A stretch of DNA of 64,000 nucleotides from Progne subis subis (taxonomy: Eukaryota; Chordata; Aves; Passeriformes; Hirundinidae). Every line of letters starts with the position of its first letter. Within the stretch, counting starts at the first letter, position 1. The notes under the pieces were generated by a model that saw nothing but the letters and a program-made list of their open reading frames with translations, was not told the DNA's origin and made no database searches. Made by a program: the position numbers and the translations under genes. Location: the NCBI GenBank assembly GCA_022316685.1, contig JAKJHU010000026.1, positions 1,054,001 to 1,118,000 of the forward strand. The letters run 5' to 3'. This document shows positions 36,001 to 49,759 of this stretch, piece after piece.

Positions 36001-39000
36001 AATAATCTGAAATGCCTACAGAAGAATATGTACTTGGGACATAACCATAAAAACAAAAAAATCAATTCATCTATGTTCATCAGTCTGCAATGAACTATAA
36101 AAATTCCATTTTATATGAAAAGCACTCAATTTTCAATGAAAAACATCTGCACAATATCAAGAAGCTTGTTATGGCAAATTGAAGGACTGTGAAAAGACAG
36201 TTCTCTTACTTAGGACACTTATATAAATAAATGTAGGAGTTTGCATCAGCATTACCTACCAGCCAAACAACATTATCTCATGGCAGGATTATTCTAAATG
36301 CTTAATACAGAGAGAAAGATGTCAGATTTTTGTTGCTTACGTGAGCCATTGTCTGCTGTAGAAGTTTACGAGCATGGATTCCTTGCCCCTGGCCCATGGA
36401 AACACAACACGTTTCTGTCCTCAGTCTTTTTCCCAAAGCAATAATTGAGTCCGTAGGATCAGAGCCCATGGAAAGAAAGCAAATGAGGGGAGTACGTGGA
36501 TCTGACTCTTCCCATGTTTTCTCCAAGTCCAAGATGACTCCCTCTGCATATTTCTCCCCCATAGTGTCAGTGATATATTTTCTTGCCTATATTAAAAAGG
36601 GTAAATTTAACTTGTGACATAACCATTTAATACTTTTTTCTTCCCAATGTAAATACTACCAATAAGTCAACAGAAGACGAAAGAATTTGGTAAAAAATTT
36701 ATATCAAAATATAAATATGCAAGTTTATTTTTACATGTCAACACATCATACTGTCTTTGAAGGTGCTATTTCTTATAGTCTTATACAATCCTTTGAAATT
36801 TAAAAAATAATTATATTTTATATATCTGTATGTATTGTTATATATATAATAACTATAAATAGAGTATAATAAAAATCATAACTTCTGTAAAACTTTAGAA
36901 AAAAATTAATGATGTAAGGATATCTCCATTAGATACTGCAACTCCTAGCCTTAAAATCTAGAAAAATAGGAGAAAAGGATTAAAGATGGGCTTCAAAGCT
37001 CTTAAGCTTTTCTCACCTTCACAGTTAAACAAGCAATAAATCAACAGTGGCAATGATTAAAATAACTATCACTAAGTCGACGATCCAGAGGAACTGGTGA
37101 AAACCATTTCTTATCCCTTCTTTATTTATCTTTAAAAACTCTAGATTATTGTTCCTTTTCACAAAGAAATAGAAAAGGCTCTTTCCAACAGTCTGAGATG
37201 ATCTTTCTTGTACTCTTTCCCACCACACACCTTTTATCTTAGATAAATCTTTCCCATAACACCTCTGGGTTACCTCTCAGAGACAAAAGATTTTCAACAT
37301 TAAACTTTTTATAAACTATCAATTTTCATAAAACCATCGAAAGATGAAAGTTTACCTTGCCCCATTTACAGCAGGGAGGAACTATTCTTGCATGATCTCT
37401 TTTAGACACATAGCAGACATCATAGAAATATTCTTTATACAGTACTGCTTAACCTGTTGACTGCAGTTACACCAATAATTGCTGAGATTTTTCTCTGAAT
37501 CTAATCACAATGTCTAAAAATATGCATCAAGAAAATTAATACCACATTTCAAGTGATGCATTCCAATTTCAGTAAATCATCATTAATTGCTCTGAATTGT
37601 CAGCAATATTATAATTTGTTGTTCTTTTGTACTGGAGAAGAACATAAAGGTTAAAAATAGGCTATTAGAAGATTATTTTTCTTTAAAAAAGATCTATTTA
37701 ATAAACTTCAATTTTTGACTTTTTTAATAAATGGCTTTAAATTGAGAGCTTTGAGCAGCTTTATAAAAGATTTTTTTTAAACTGGATCTAATTCTTCCAT
37801 GCAAGAAATAGTTTCTCAATTAAATAATTTTCAATTTTCTCTCAGCCAGTCAAGTTCATTAAAATATTTTACTTCAGCCTAACATGGGGACACTTCTAAA
37901 ATTCCAGTGAATAAGCAAGGATAGCCAAACATATCTTCTGAACTAATAAAAGCAGATCTGGATGAACACATATGATTCCAGAAGAAATCACCACAGTGAT
38001 ATCCACTACAGTGGATACTTGCTCAACTTGCTCAATATATTGGAATAATTTTGTTATCACTGCCCTTGTAAAAAATACATAAATGGTCTGAAATGAATTT
38101 CAGAAAGTACAACATAAATGTCTAAGAAGATGTTTAGCATTACATAAGATAGTACTAACCTGCAATCTGGAAATTATTATTCTAGTGAAACCCGAATAGA
38201 TCATGTAGGCTATATAAATATACCTGAGGTATGGTCCTGTCAGGACACCAAGATCTGATAAGAAGAAGATGCCTGAAGCAGTCCAGAGATTGACCATAGC
38301 CACTAGGAACCAATTCTTCTTCAGGATTTTTACTGTCAAACCAGATTTTCCACTGTTTCTCTTCTCTGGAAATCTGCAATTATACCATCAAAGAAGCAAG
38401 AATCACTAAACAGACAAGTCATATTTGCACTGCCACTAGGTCATAAACTTTTAATGAGAGTCAGAGACATGCAATCCACACCCAGGCATTTATTTAGAGA
38501 TATTCTTCCACAAGTTTAAAAAGGCTATTAAAAATGATAGGATAAAATTTCAGATTATAAGTATGCTATTGTAGAATGCAACACCCTGGAGTATTCATAT
38601 TCTGAAAATAGGAACTACTAATCAGTATTTTCTATTATCATATAATAGATTATAGCTATGTCAGAACATAGATAGCTAAGCACAGACACAGCTTTGAGAA
38701 CAGCAAGTACATAATTTCTCCCTATATGAATGTACAGAATGTTCTTCACCCATACCAAAAGCTATTTACCATTAAGTACAATAAACATAGTGTCCAATAA
38801 GACTATTCATACAAGTATTGAATTTGCTGAACACCTTCTCCCCCCTAACTTTTACTCCATGTAACATGAAAAATATTGGAACAAGCATCATAAAACATAC
38901 TGTGAGAAGGCACAACAGAGATTACAAGATAATCTAACAACCAAAATAGGAATAAAGTTGTGATGTGTAAATTGGATAATGGCAAGCTGAATCCCAGTCT

Positions 39001-42000
39001 TAAAATATAACTATATAAAATCTGGACACTTTGCACTCTTCTTATTTTCCTGGAGGTGGTTGAGTCTTTTTTTTTTTTTTTTTTTTTCAACATAGGGCTG
39101 TTAAGCAGTCAGGGACATAACTGTGGCTATCTGCTGTCAGTTTTGTTTCTCTTCTATAAAATAAACCACTTTCCACCATATGGCTTGATAGCTACCAGAC
39201 AATTACTTGTTAAACAAGAGATCAACTTTAAAAAGCTCTTACGTACTTGATCAAGGATATCTGAAAACTGTTTAAGCTTACTGAGCTCTACCAAGTTCAA
39301 CCAAGTCATATCCAGAATCCATTTAGCTGGTTTAGGAGGACAAGTTTTAAGGTCTAGGGAAGCACCACCTGCAAGCAATTGAAATTAGTTCTTTATACTT
39401 TTGGAGAGACAAAGAAAAATAAATAAAATAAAAGGGGAAAAAACAGATACAATAATCCAGTTTTTATATCATGAAGTTATAGGAGTTTTCTACCTTACAA
39501 AACCATGCCATATTTGATTAAGCTGAGTTTAAATATGGTTAATTTTTTTTTTGGTTTTTTTTCTATTATGTACCTTAAACAGAATTCTTAACAAATTTAT
39601 ATTTTGAGGCTTTATTGGCTTTTCATGCAAAGTGCCTAGAAATAAATGCTTTTTAAGAAAAGATATTCTGAAGATTCAACATGGAAAAATTCACACATAT
39701 AATCCATAAATAAATGCTGCATAGAAAATTAAGTCCCTTGAAAAGGTAATACAAAATGGATCCAAACTTTCAAGTTAACTCAGTGCTTCTATGCAGTCAA
39801 GACAAAAGCCAAGACCTTGTCACATGCAGCTGAGACTCCAATGATCTTTTGAACTGTTAGCATCATTTTCTGTTCCTATTTGCTGCAATTACTATATGTT
39901 TAGTACAATAATATTTTTTCTAAGTTAAACACATACCTGATTTTATTTGAGCAGCATACATAAAGGATACTTAACAATACTCCTTTTAAATTCTCACCAT
40001 TACAAAGATATATTCATCAATATTCTGCTATTCATCAGTATACTGCTATAAATCAGAATTACCATATAATGTTGTCTGCCACCAGATCAGAATGATAAAC
40101 ATGTATTCTTACAATTGGTTGGTTTCTCATGTGCAAAAGGAAAGAGCATGCTGGCTAGGAGATAGAAATACATAAATTTTCTATAAAAATAATGTGCTGT
40201 CCTTAAAATTTATTCATAGTTCCAACCTTTAATAAGTGTGAGAAATTCTTCGTGCTTCACTCTGTTTCTTTGTATATCAATCTTCAAAGTAAGCAGTAAT
40301 GTGAAAAGAAATTTGTGCTCCTCATAGAGCCCTCGGGCAGTATATTTGAATACTTCATACGTCATATGTTCAATAATATTGGTAACCCTCTTGCTGGTTA
40401 TAGGGCTCTTGGTAGACCTGTTAGAAGAAAGGTCTGCAGATGAAAGTTGATTTGCTTAGGCTTTATAAAAGTGAATACTATGCAAAAGGGAAAAAGCCAT
40501 AGTTCAGTATTTTCAAAACATGAAAAGTAATAGATCACAAACAGAATATCAGACAGTAAGCTGACAGCAACTTTCAGATTAAAGGAAAAACAATAACAAA
40601 AAAATCCTTTCTAATCAGGCTTTTTTGCCCAGCTGAAAATCAATGCAGCATAATGCTTTTTTTATTAACTAATGGCAAATTTTGAAGGACTGTAAGAACA
40701 TTAGAAGGTTCTTTGCCTTGCTGACAAAGTTTTATGGGTATTTAAGCTGACAATTCCTGATCAAGATCGTAAGAAAAAACAGTCTTTCTGATATTAGTTT
40801 ACAATAAATCTTTACTGTACTACAAGCACCTCCAGGACTGGGTAAATACAAATGATACTTATTGCTGGCTAAATTACCTGGCTAGGGAGCGGTCAAAAAG
40901 CCCCAGAAACTGCCGAAGTGATGTCTGATACATGACATTGACCATGCTCATCTCAGTGATAAGGAAGTACAAGATGCTACCTCGAGTTGCAACTGAAGAA
41001 CGGAGAAGAAAAATTTGTTCAAAGTAGAAATGCAGAGCAGAAAACTTTAACTCTACAAGTGATTTTAATACTAATGATAACTGAAGGTCCTTGAGTTTCT
41101 CTATTCTTTACTGCCAAAATAATAATAAAATCATTCATTTAATCCTTATACAGAAAAAAAAAATCTTTTCTGTAATTAATGCAAACAATGTAAAGCCCAG
41201 GTTTCAAGTTCGAGCATATCTAGAGAGCAGCTTGATAGTATATTGCAATATTGAGATCATCAGCAGAACACATAAAAATTATGGCTGTTTGAAATACTGT
41301 TTAAGTAACCAAATAAATTTCTTTTTACAGGCTTTTACAAGAGTCATATAAAAGTCAAATGAACTATATTGATTTAGCTCACCCAGTACTGATTTAACTT
41401 CTTTTCAGTAGTCATCCAGTTCTAAATGCAATGTTTCTGCAATGTTTCTGGTACACTAACTGTACCATCTTACACATTCCCTCGAATGCAGGCTATTACA
41501 GAGAGCTATTTTTATCCCTGTTTTTTTCACATTATTATCTGTCAGTTAAAAGTCAAAAGACTCATTACATGTGCTGACTATAACAACCTAAGGATAAAAG
41601 ATGAAGCATTCATCAGAACAGATATAAATACCACTTAATGTTATATGAGCTCTGTAAAGGAATGTCAATGTGTTGAACTCATACATACCTAAACACCGTA
41701 ATGACTGATACACGTGTTTATAGAGCAATAGGAAGTCTACAAAAAGAACAATTCACTCAATTTTATAAATTACATGAGGCATAACATCAACTATTTTCTC
41801 CATTATAGCTCAGTTGATATCTCCTAGATACATTTTACTTACAGGAAAACACAGATATCTCCCACTAATTTTGGTGTTCCTGATCTCATATTGATCTCAA
41901 TTTCTCCTACTCTAAGTATTGACGTTTTAAATATATGGTCCAGCTATTTGTATTCCATCACTACCTTCACTCACCAGGTCTGTACTCTTCACGGGCTGCA

Positions 42001-45000
42001 TTGATCTGTACTTCAGTTTCAGCAGAAGTTTGCAGTTTCTGTGTTACTTCTTCAGCAGTCTTCTTAGTGTTACTCAATACAATTAGTAGAGTCTCATCAT
42101 CAGCCAGAGAACTCTCAGTGCTTGTAAGTCTAAATAAAAGATTATCTTCCAAGTCTTTAATCCTCCTTTTGTTCATAGTCACGTCTTCAATAAGATCAGT
42201 TCTTTCTTTCTCTAATTCCTATTGGATTATGTGGTAATATTTGGGAAACAGAAGAGTAATCAAAAATAAAAATAAAGTATTTAGCTTAAAAAATACTGTT
42301 CCTACTAAAATGCTGTAGGTCAAGACTAGCTGCTTTAATTTGGGGAAAGAATTTCCGTGCTTTTTCTGACACAAGATCGATCGCTGGGATCTGAACCTGC
42401 TACATAAGTAACAATTAACAAATCATTTCTACAAATATTTTAGAAGATGCTTGTATCATGCCCTAAAGAATAGTAAGTTCACAATTGTTTGTCTTCTCTG
42501 TTTCAGAAAAGATGAATTAAAACATCATTCCAGATATAGGAACTTATTCCCCTCCATGTAATCTTATCCTTGTCTTACAATTGTTTTACAATTGCCATAT
42601 TGAAAATTTAGTCTCAATACCCATCCTTAGTCATCAAATCAAGCATCAGATATTTCAAGAAGTGCCAATACTCCTCCATCAAAAAGAGATAATTTCAGCC
42701 TCTCGTTAAAGTGGTTCATTGATTAAGAAAGTATGTAGAATTTAAGTTACTTCACTAGAAGCATTTATTTTATACATTTAGTAATACAGTCTGGGTGGTT
42801 TATGTACCTAGTTTCTTTTCCAATGGCCAAATATAGAAGATGGATTACTGTTAATCAAGAGTTTTACATTAAAAAAAAAAAAAAAAACCAAAAAAAACCC
42901 CACTATATGAAATCTCTAGAACAATATTTTTCAGCTATAATAGTCCTTTCAGTTCATTCTTAAAATTAACCTTCAAAAACTTACTCCCTGAGAGATAAAA
43001 ATCCTCTTCTGAAATATTACAAAATGTTTCAATACAGAGAAGTTATTAAAAAAAAAAAAAAAAAAAAGAGAGGATGGGTTAAGAGCTTTTCATAAGATAA
43101 GGTTAATATGAATCTTATGAATGAACAGTAAGTGAGCCAGTTAGTAGAAATATTTGCTGTCTAGATAAGTACTTCACAAAATTTACAAAGGTCTGGTGAA
43201 TAATTTTAACAATGACTCTCCAAATTTGGAAGTTCCTGTTCACCCCATCATTGCCAAGTCCATTTCCATGTTGCTTACCAGCTGCTAATAATCCAAAGAA
43301 ACAGGGAAACTACTTAGAAATACATGACCTCTCATATAGCAGTAGAGACCTAATGGACCTTAAGGAAAGGTTTTACTCCACCATTTGAGTAGTCTTTATT
43401 TATACATCTTTGAAAAACTATTGCAACTTTTGAAATTGCTTTTTTTATTTTTCCACATTCTAAGTCTGGTCTTCTCAACCTACATTCTCCTCCTACATTC
43501 CTAATTCAAGCATTTATTCTTTAAAGAATTCCCTCTTACCTTAAAAAGGAAATTAAGAAAAATCATCTTACTATTATCAGATTTAGAGATTTCTTGGTAT
43601 ATTGAAACATCATAATCATAATCAGATAGAAAATATTTAGTGGGACAATTATTTTAGAATAATACAAATACAACATGACTTAGAAGATGTACTTATTCAA
43701 AAGATTCTGACAAAAACTGATGAAAATAAACAAGAAAACTAGTTATCTGCATTTCAATCAACTGCTGCTTTCATGGAACTGAGAAAATCAGGTAAAAATC
43801 TGTTTCATGAAGCATTTTTTTTCATGCAAGTTTGAGGAAGTAGAAACTTTTTTAAAAAGAATAATATTAAAAGAAAGTAATTATCCAATTAAATATAATA
43901 ATTAAAATACTGAGCCAAATTAAATTTAATGTTTTATTAAGTTCAGTTTTAAAAGTTAAGCATACTTCAGAATTCAATGCATCATAAAAACAGAAAGCTA
44001 TTCTCCTCAAAAGAAAAGCCTGAGAAACAAGTTGGAAACAGTTCCCAAGCTAAAGTGAAATAACCCTAGATGAAAACCTTAGTGGAAAAAAAATCCACAT
44101 ATTAAGCTCTTGAAAGCTTTCTTCATATCTTCAAAAATTTCCAGTCATAACACCAAGGGTGCAGAAAAAATAAGCCAAGTTACCATGTACATAAATTCAA
44201 GGAACTTGCACAAAAGAAGCTATTTCAAATCCAGTTTTATGGAATCCCTTTCACAAGCAGATGACATTTTACTGACTGTACCAAAGAATGCCATTTCTTG
44301 TTAATATTCATAAAATATGAAAGCTGCTACATAGCATATGTCATCCTGTCACAAAATGATTCACAAGTACAAGAGTTTGCATCAACTGTATCTTACAAAA
44401 CTTGAGCCTTTTTCCAGAAAAAAATCTTGATGTGAAATGAATGAATGTGAAAATTCAAAAAGCCATAAATTTATTGCATATTATAACTCCACTACTAATC
44501 TGACTTACCTATGACAGTAAATAAAAATTCTTTTTGCTTAAAAAAAATTACATAACAGCCAATGTATCATAATTATGATATCATTAAAATATCATAAGTT
44601 ATATTACCTTCAGACATATATCAAATCTCTCAAATCCTATTATTTCAAGAAATATAGTAGAATAAAATTTATACGAATATACCAGCTGCCCATTAACCGT
44701 ATGCTTCACTTGTATCTTGCAATTAGTTTAACATTCTGGTGGAAAATAAGAAATCAGTACCAGTGCTCCTATCAGTAAACAATTAATTCTATAGGATGTA
44801 TGTGACAAAGATTCTTCTAATGCGCATACCAGACAACAGTCAGACTTTGCAGAAACTTTAAATTACATGCTGTAAATACTCCTTTTCCTTCCTTGAGGTC
44901 TAAACTTCATTCATTCTAAGACCAGAACCATGTAAGAGACGGTAGAATGGGAAGAATGATAGAAATGTGCATAAAAATCGTGAAGAACTCTAATTTCAAA

Positions 45001-48000
45001 TAAATAATCTCTTCTCCTTCTGGGACAGAAGTTCTGCACATACATTGTAACACTGGATATCACCAAGCAGTCACACTGCTCAAATCACTTGACAGACTAT
45101 CTCACAGTAAAATAATTCCACCACTCTCCTATCAAAGGCTACAAAAGGTAGTAAGAATCCAGACGTTTAAGAGGAAAATCCCCAAATTCCCAAAGATGCA
45201 TCCTTAGACATCATAGAAAAGCATGTGTGGCGTGTTCAAATTGACTCCTCAGGAAACCTTGAAACACAAGATGTATAAACAGAGGCCAAGAAAACTGCAG
45301 CCTGGTAAGCCTGTTCTGTAGAAATTCCCCTGTCTGTCAAATGGTCCACTTGTCATTTATCTAGAGGAAATATCTCCAGGTGGTTTCAAACAAAGTAATA
45401 GTGAGTATAACACTCTGAGAAGCTGGTAGAGGGAGCACCACATGTTCACCTATTAGATGTTCCCGCTTAGTGACAAAGAGGTTGTTGGAGTCCAGGGCAT
45501 TCCTCTGGTTGCCCTAGAAAGTCAGAGACCTAGGCAGAGGGGTCTAGGACTTGGACAGGGAGGGTCTGAGACTCTGGTACAGAGCTTAGGAAGATACTGG
45601 CTTTGATTTTAGTTTATGGGAAAGCCTTCAAACATGATTTTGGTTGCAGGCAAGAGCTTTAAATCTATCTTGGCCTTTTTCATAGCTTTATGATACAACT
45701 CATTTGTTTTTTGCTAAAATTTTAGCTCAAATAGGATACGGGTCTTACAATGAGGATAATTACAACGGACTTAGAGTAACAATGTTTGAAGTTCTTTTTT
45801 TGGGAGGGCTTCAAGATGTGTAGAAACCACTCCCCGTAGGGTAGCTAGGATAGTAAGTTTTTCTTTGGAAATGGCTCCCCCCATGATTTAATTTAACTGC
45901 TCTTACTAAAGCTTAAAGGCTTGGGTGCAGTTGTTAAATTTGTCTTAGAGGTGTCTTGATCACTAACTAGCAGGTTTTAGGGTGACGGATTCTAGGTTCT
46001 TGGAGATCTGTTGGTTTGGGACAAATTTGAGATTAGCTCCTCTGGCTAGAAGTGTTCTTTTTATTTTGTCTGGACTGTTTGGTTTTTTGTCCTTAGAGGG
46101 TTTGCGGTGTTCACTGCGTGCAGAAGGCTTATTGTGGCTCTTATGATGCCCTTTTTTGGGGGTCACCCAGGGATGCAAGTTCTCGGGTGTTTCTTCCAAG
46201 ATTCAGGTAGTTTTAAAGTCCTTTGCTTTCTAAAAAGCCCTGCGCCAGACAGAAGAAAGAGACGGTCTTCAGGTTCTGATTTTTTAAGGTTGCGCACTTT
46301 GTTTATTATTTCTTACCTTACAATTTTTTTCTGTATTTAGCTAAGATCCGTGCAGCTGCTCGGGCATCTGACGACTCCTCCTGCACTGGGAGGTTGCTGC
46401 CCCTTATACTAATTATTACATGTTTTTCATTTATAGTTATTTGCTAATACTTACTACTTATACTAAACAGGTCATCTCTATTCTGACTTAATCTCTTTAA
46501 ATTACTTTGTGCTAGCATTACCACAAAAAAATGGAGTGAATGAAGAAGAAAGAAGAAGCAAGAGACAACGTCTAAAATATTCTATCTTGCTCTCATTTAC
46601 TTCTATACTAAAGAACCTAAAATTATGATTTTTTTTTTTTACCCTGTGATAAGCTAAACTACTATCTTTCACACTCTTGTGGCCTGTAATTCATCTTGCA
46701 GTGTTGGGAGGCTTTCCCATGGACTGAGATCAAAGCCAGCATCTTCCTGGGCTCTGTGCCAGGGTCTCAGACCCCCCTGTCCAGGTCCCAAACCCCCCTA
46801 ACCAAGTCCTAAACACCTCTACCTAAGTCTCTAACTCTCTAGGGCAACCAAAAGAATGCCCTAGACTCCAACAAGAGGCCACTGAGTAGTAGAATAATTT
46901 TAATTTCAAAGGCACCTGCAGAAATTAACTAGTTCAACCCCTGCTCAGATCTAAACACCTCAGCTGCTTAGGGCAATTTCCACGTGACTCTTGAAACCTT
47001 CCAAGAACGGAAATTCCACAAAATCCTTGGTTATCTGCTCCTGGATTAGACCACTCTTGATATAACTATTTTTTACCCTAATAGCTAATGAGAATTCCCC
47101 ATGTTCCAACTTGTGTCTGTTACTTCTCCATCTATTTCTTGGCACCTCTGAGAAAAATCAGGCTCCTCCCATTTCTGTGCCCCCCAAGCAAGCACAAAGC
47201 AACAGCAATCACTGGAGGAATTTGATAAACTGACTGTCTCCTGGAGCAATGTACTGTATTTCAAGGCCCAAGTAGTGAAGTTTGGCATTAGACTTTGTGA
47301 TTATACACATCACATCATGTTTTAGATAGACAGTGATAATTTCATTACATAGTGAGTTGACAAGCTGTCAGAGGTTGAAGAGAAGGTGATGGTGCAATGA
47401 AGCTATCTGACAAAAACCAGACCCTAACAGACTGAGTGTGATTTCTCTCATGAGATCCATGCACTGTTTGGGAATGAAATGCAACTACTAGACATGAACA
47501 AGATGACTGAGGCTATTAACACGAAAAATATTACATTGATGTAGCAGAGGGAGGTATTGGAAGGATGGAGGAGAACCTCAACAGATGCCACAATAAGGAA
47601 AAAAATATATTCCTGTCATTCCTCTCTAGTGAAGGTAAACTGGAATTATTGCCAAAATCTTAGTAAATACACAAGTAAATACACAGTCATAGCTGCATAG
47701 TGTTTCTTATGAGATTAACATTGTCTGACCTTTTAGTTACAGGGATTAGCACTTCATTAGTTAAAAAGATAGCAATCAGCCTCCCTCCAGAACTGCAGGT
47801 GGCATGTTAATTGGGACTGGCATCCTGAACCTAGACCTCCTCAACTAATATATCTGCAATGTCAAAATAAGTAGGCAGCCCATTTTCCCTGGAGCAAGGA
47901 GGTAACTAAGTCTGAATTCTTTGCACTAGGTTCTGTTGCCATGAGTTTCAGGGTGTGTAGACAGAACGTCAGTTTTGATTTCAGGCCCTTTTGCTTTTCA

Positions 48001-49726
48001 CCGGCCATTCTCATGAGGTTGTAACTCACTGAGGCAGGAAAAATAATGTTAATACAGTACAGTTACAACAATAAGGAGACAGAGAAACTTCCACATGGAT
48101 GAGTCAATCACTTCTGTGCCATTTTTTAAACCATTACAAATAGATTATATAAAGAATAATCACAATAGAGAGAGCCAGAAAGTTACTTTGCAGCATGGGA
48201 ATAGAGAGTAATAAATTAAAGTAAAACATTCTACAGGTAAATATAAGAAGTACAGCCAGGAAAATAGATACAATCAATTATTTTACCTGTTTCTCTGTGA
48301 GAATAACTCTGCCTAAGAGTTGGTTTTCAAGACCTTTCATGGTTACAGTAAAGTCAATGATGGAGGTTTGAGCACTAATTTCAGGAGAGTAACATGGATT
48401 TGACAGTTTTGTAGTAATGTAAAGTCTGAAGCCGTTCATAACATCTACTTCCTTATCACCAACTTTCACCTTAAGAAAAACATTAAAAAGAAGTATTGAA
48501 ATATCAAGAGCCAATACACACTTTTTCACATACTACATGTAGGAAAAAAGGCTACATTTTTCTCCTTAAAGGCATAAAAATCCAGTTTTAAAACATATAT
48601 CTGATGCAAACAATTTCTTGAGAACAGTCAAGGACCACTTTAAATGGCCCATTCAAAAATTATTTCAGCTTCTAAAATTGTCGTAAGCAAATGAATAAGG
48701 AACTCTATACATTAAATATACTAACAGTTTGTGAACTTAAACTCTACCTTATTTTTTTCTTGTATTAGCATTAATCAAGTTTAAATGAGTTTAATTTTTT
48801 ATAGTCCTACATTTATTAGGAGATATTTTGCTAAGGAGAGGGTGTGGGGAGGGGAAGGGAGGAAAGGGGAATTTCCATGTTTGCTCATTTGTTTTATTTT
48901 TACCTTGTTGGCTGAACCTGTTTTAATGATGTTTCTTTCCAAAACATTATCAAGTGCTGGGTCAAGCTCTTCCCCAACATCTTCTACTAAAAGAGGTCTT
49001 CCCAAAGAAAGGCTGTCTTCTAAGTGGTTTCTAAAATACTTGTGATTCAAAGAAGTGATCTAAAAACATAGATGCAATATCTTATGCCTGTTTACCAAGA
49101 TTTTTGTTGGTTTTATATTTAGAAACTATTTAATTTTCTTTAAAGTACTGTCAAAAACAATGGCCCTGTGAATAGACTAGTATTAAGGCAAAGATTGTGA
49201 CCTCAAGGAAAGGTAACATCAGCATATCCTATTGCCAGATCTCATGGAATGCAAAGTTATATTTTTTCAGCTGCAAAGGTAGAAGCAAAGCAACACTGAG
49301 CCCTTGCAGTTTTGATATCCTATGTGCACAACTACTCAAGAATTTCACAGGAAAAATTCACAGGAACCTTTTAGCACCTTCAATTTTATCTTGGATAACA
49401 TCTCCAAGCCAAACTGCAGCAGGGTCAGTTCCAAGATAAGTATTCTTCTGGATTTTTTTCACCCTTGAAAATTATAGTTTTACATGGAACAGGACCTTAA
49501 ATAGTCTTTGCTTTAAATAGTCCCCCAGTATAACTGGGATTTTCAACATGTTCAAAAAGCACATTCAGCTTAGACTTTAATAAATTTAACAAATTAATAA
49601 TAAATTTTTATCATAACTAAGCAACCATTAAAGGTTTCCACAACCAGATAAAAATCAGCATGAAAGTAGTAGTAATATCCTCAGAGCCACTCTATTACCA
49701 CACCTCAAACTACTTTTATGGTTTGC

Positions 49727-49759
<33 letters not shown>

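Larger units (their letters stand above)
42219..48286 (-). other. Largest intron in the window (6.1 kb)
   Basis: It holds the 1.4-kb inverted-repeat element (45482-46874) and a CR1 fragment (46886-47240). A-rich tracts lie near 42872 and 43050. The rest is AT-rich with no exon-like frame that would fit between the flanking exons, whose frames join directly. Confidence 0.8.

Noticed and set aside
41690..41740. Possible extra dynein exon just below 41740
   Set aside because: The exons at 40878-40992 and 41975-42218 join directly in phase (P-V-A-T-R-G), leaving no room for another exon.
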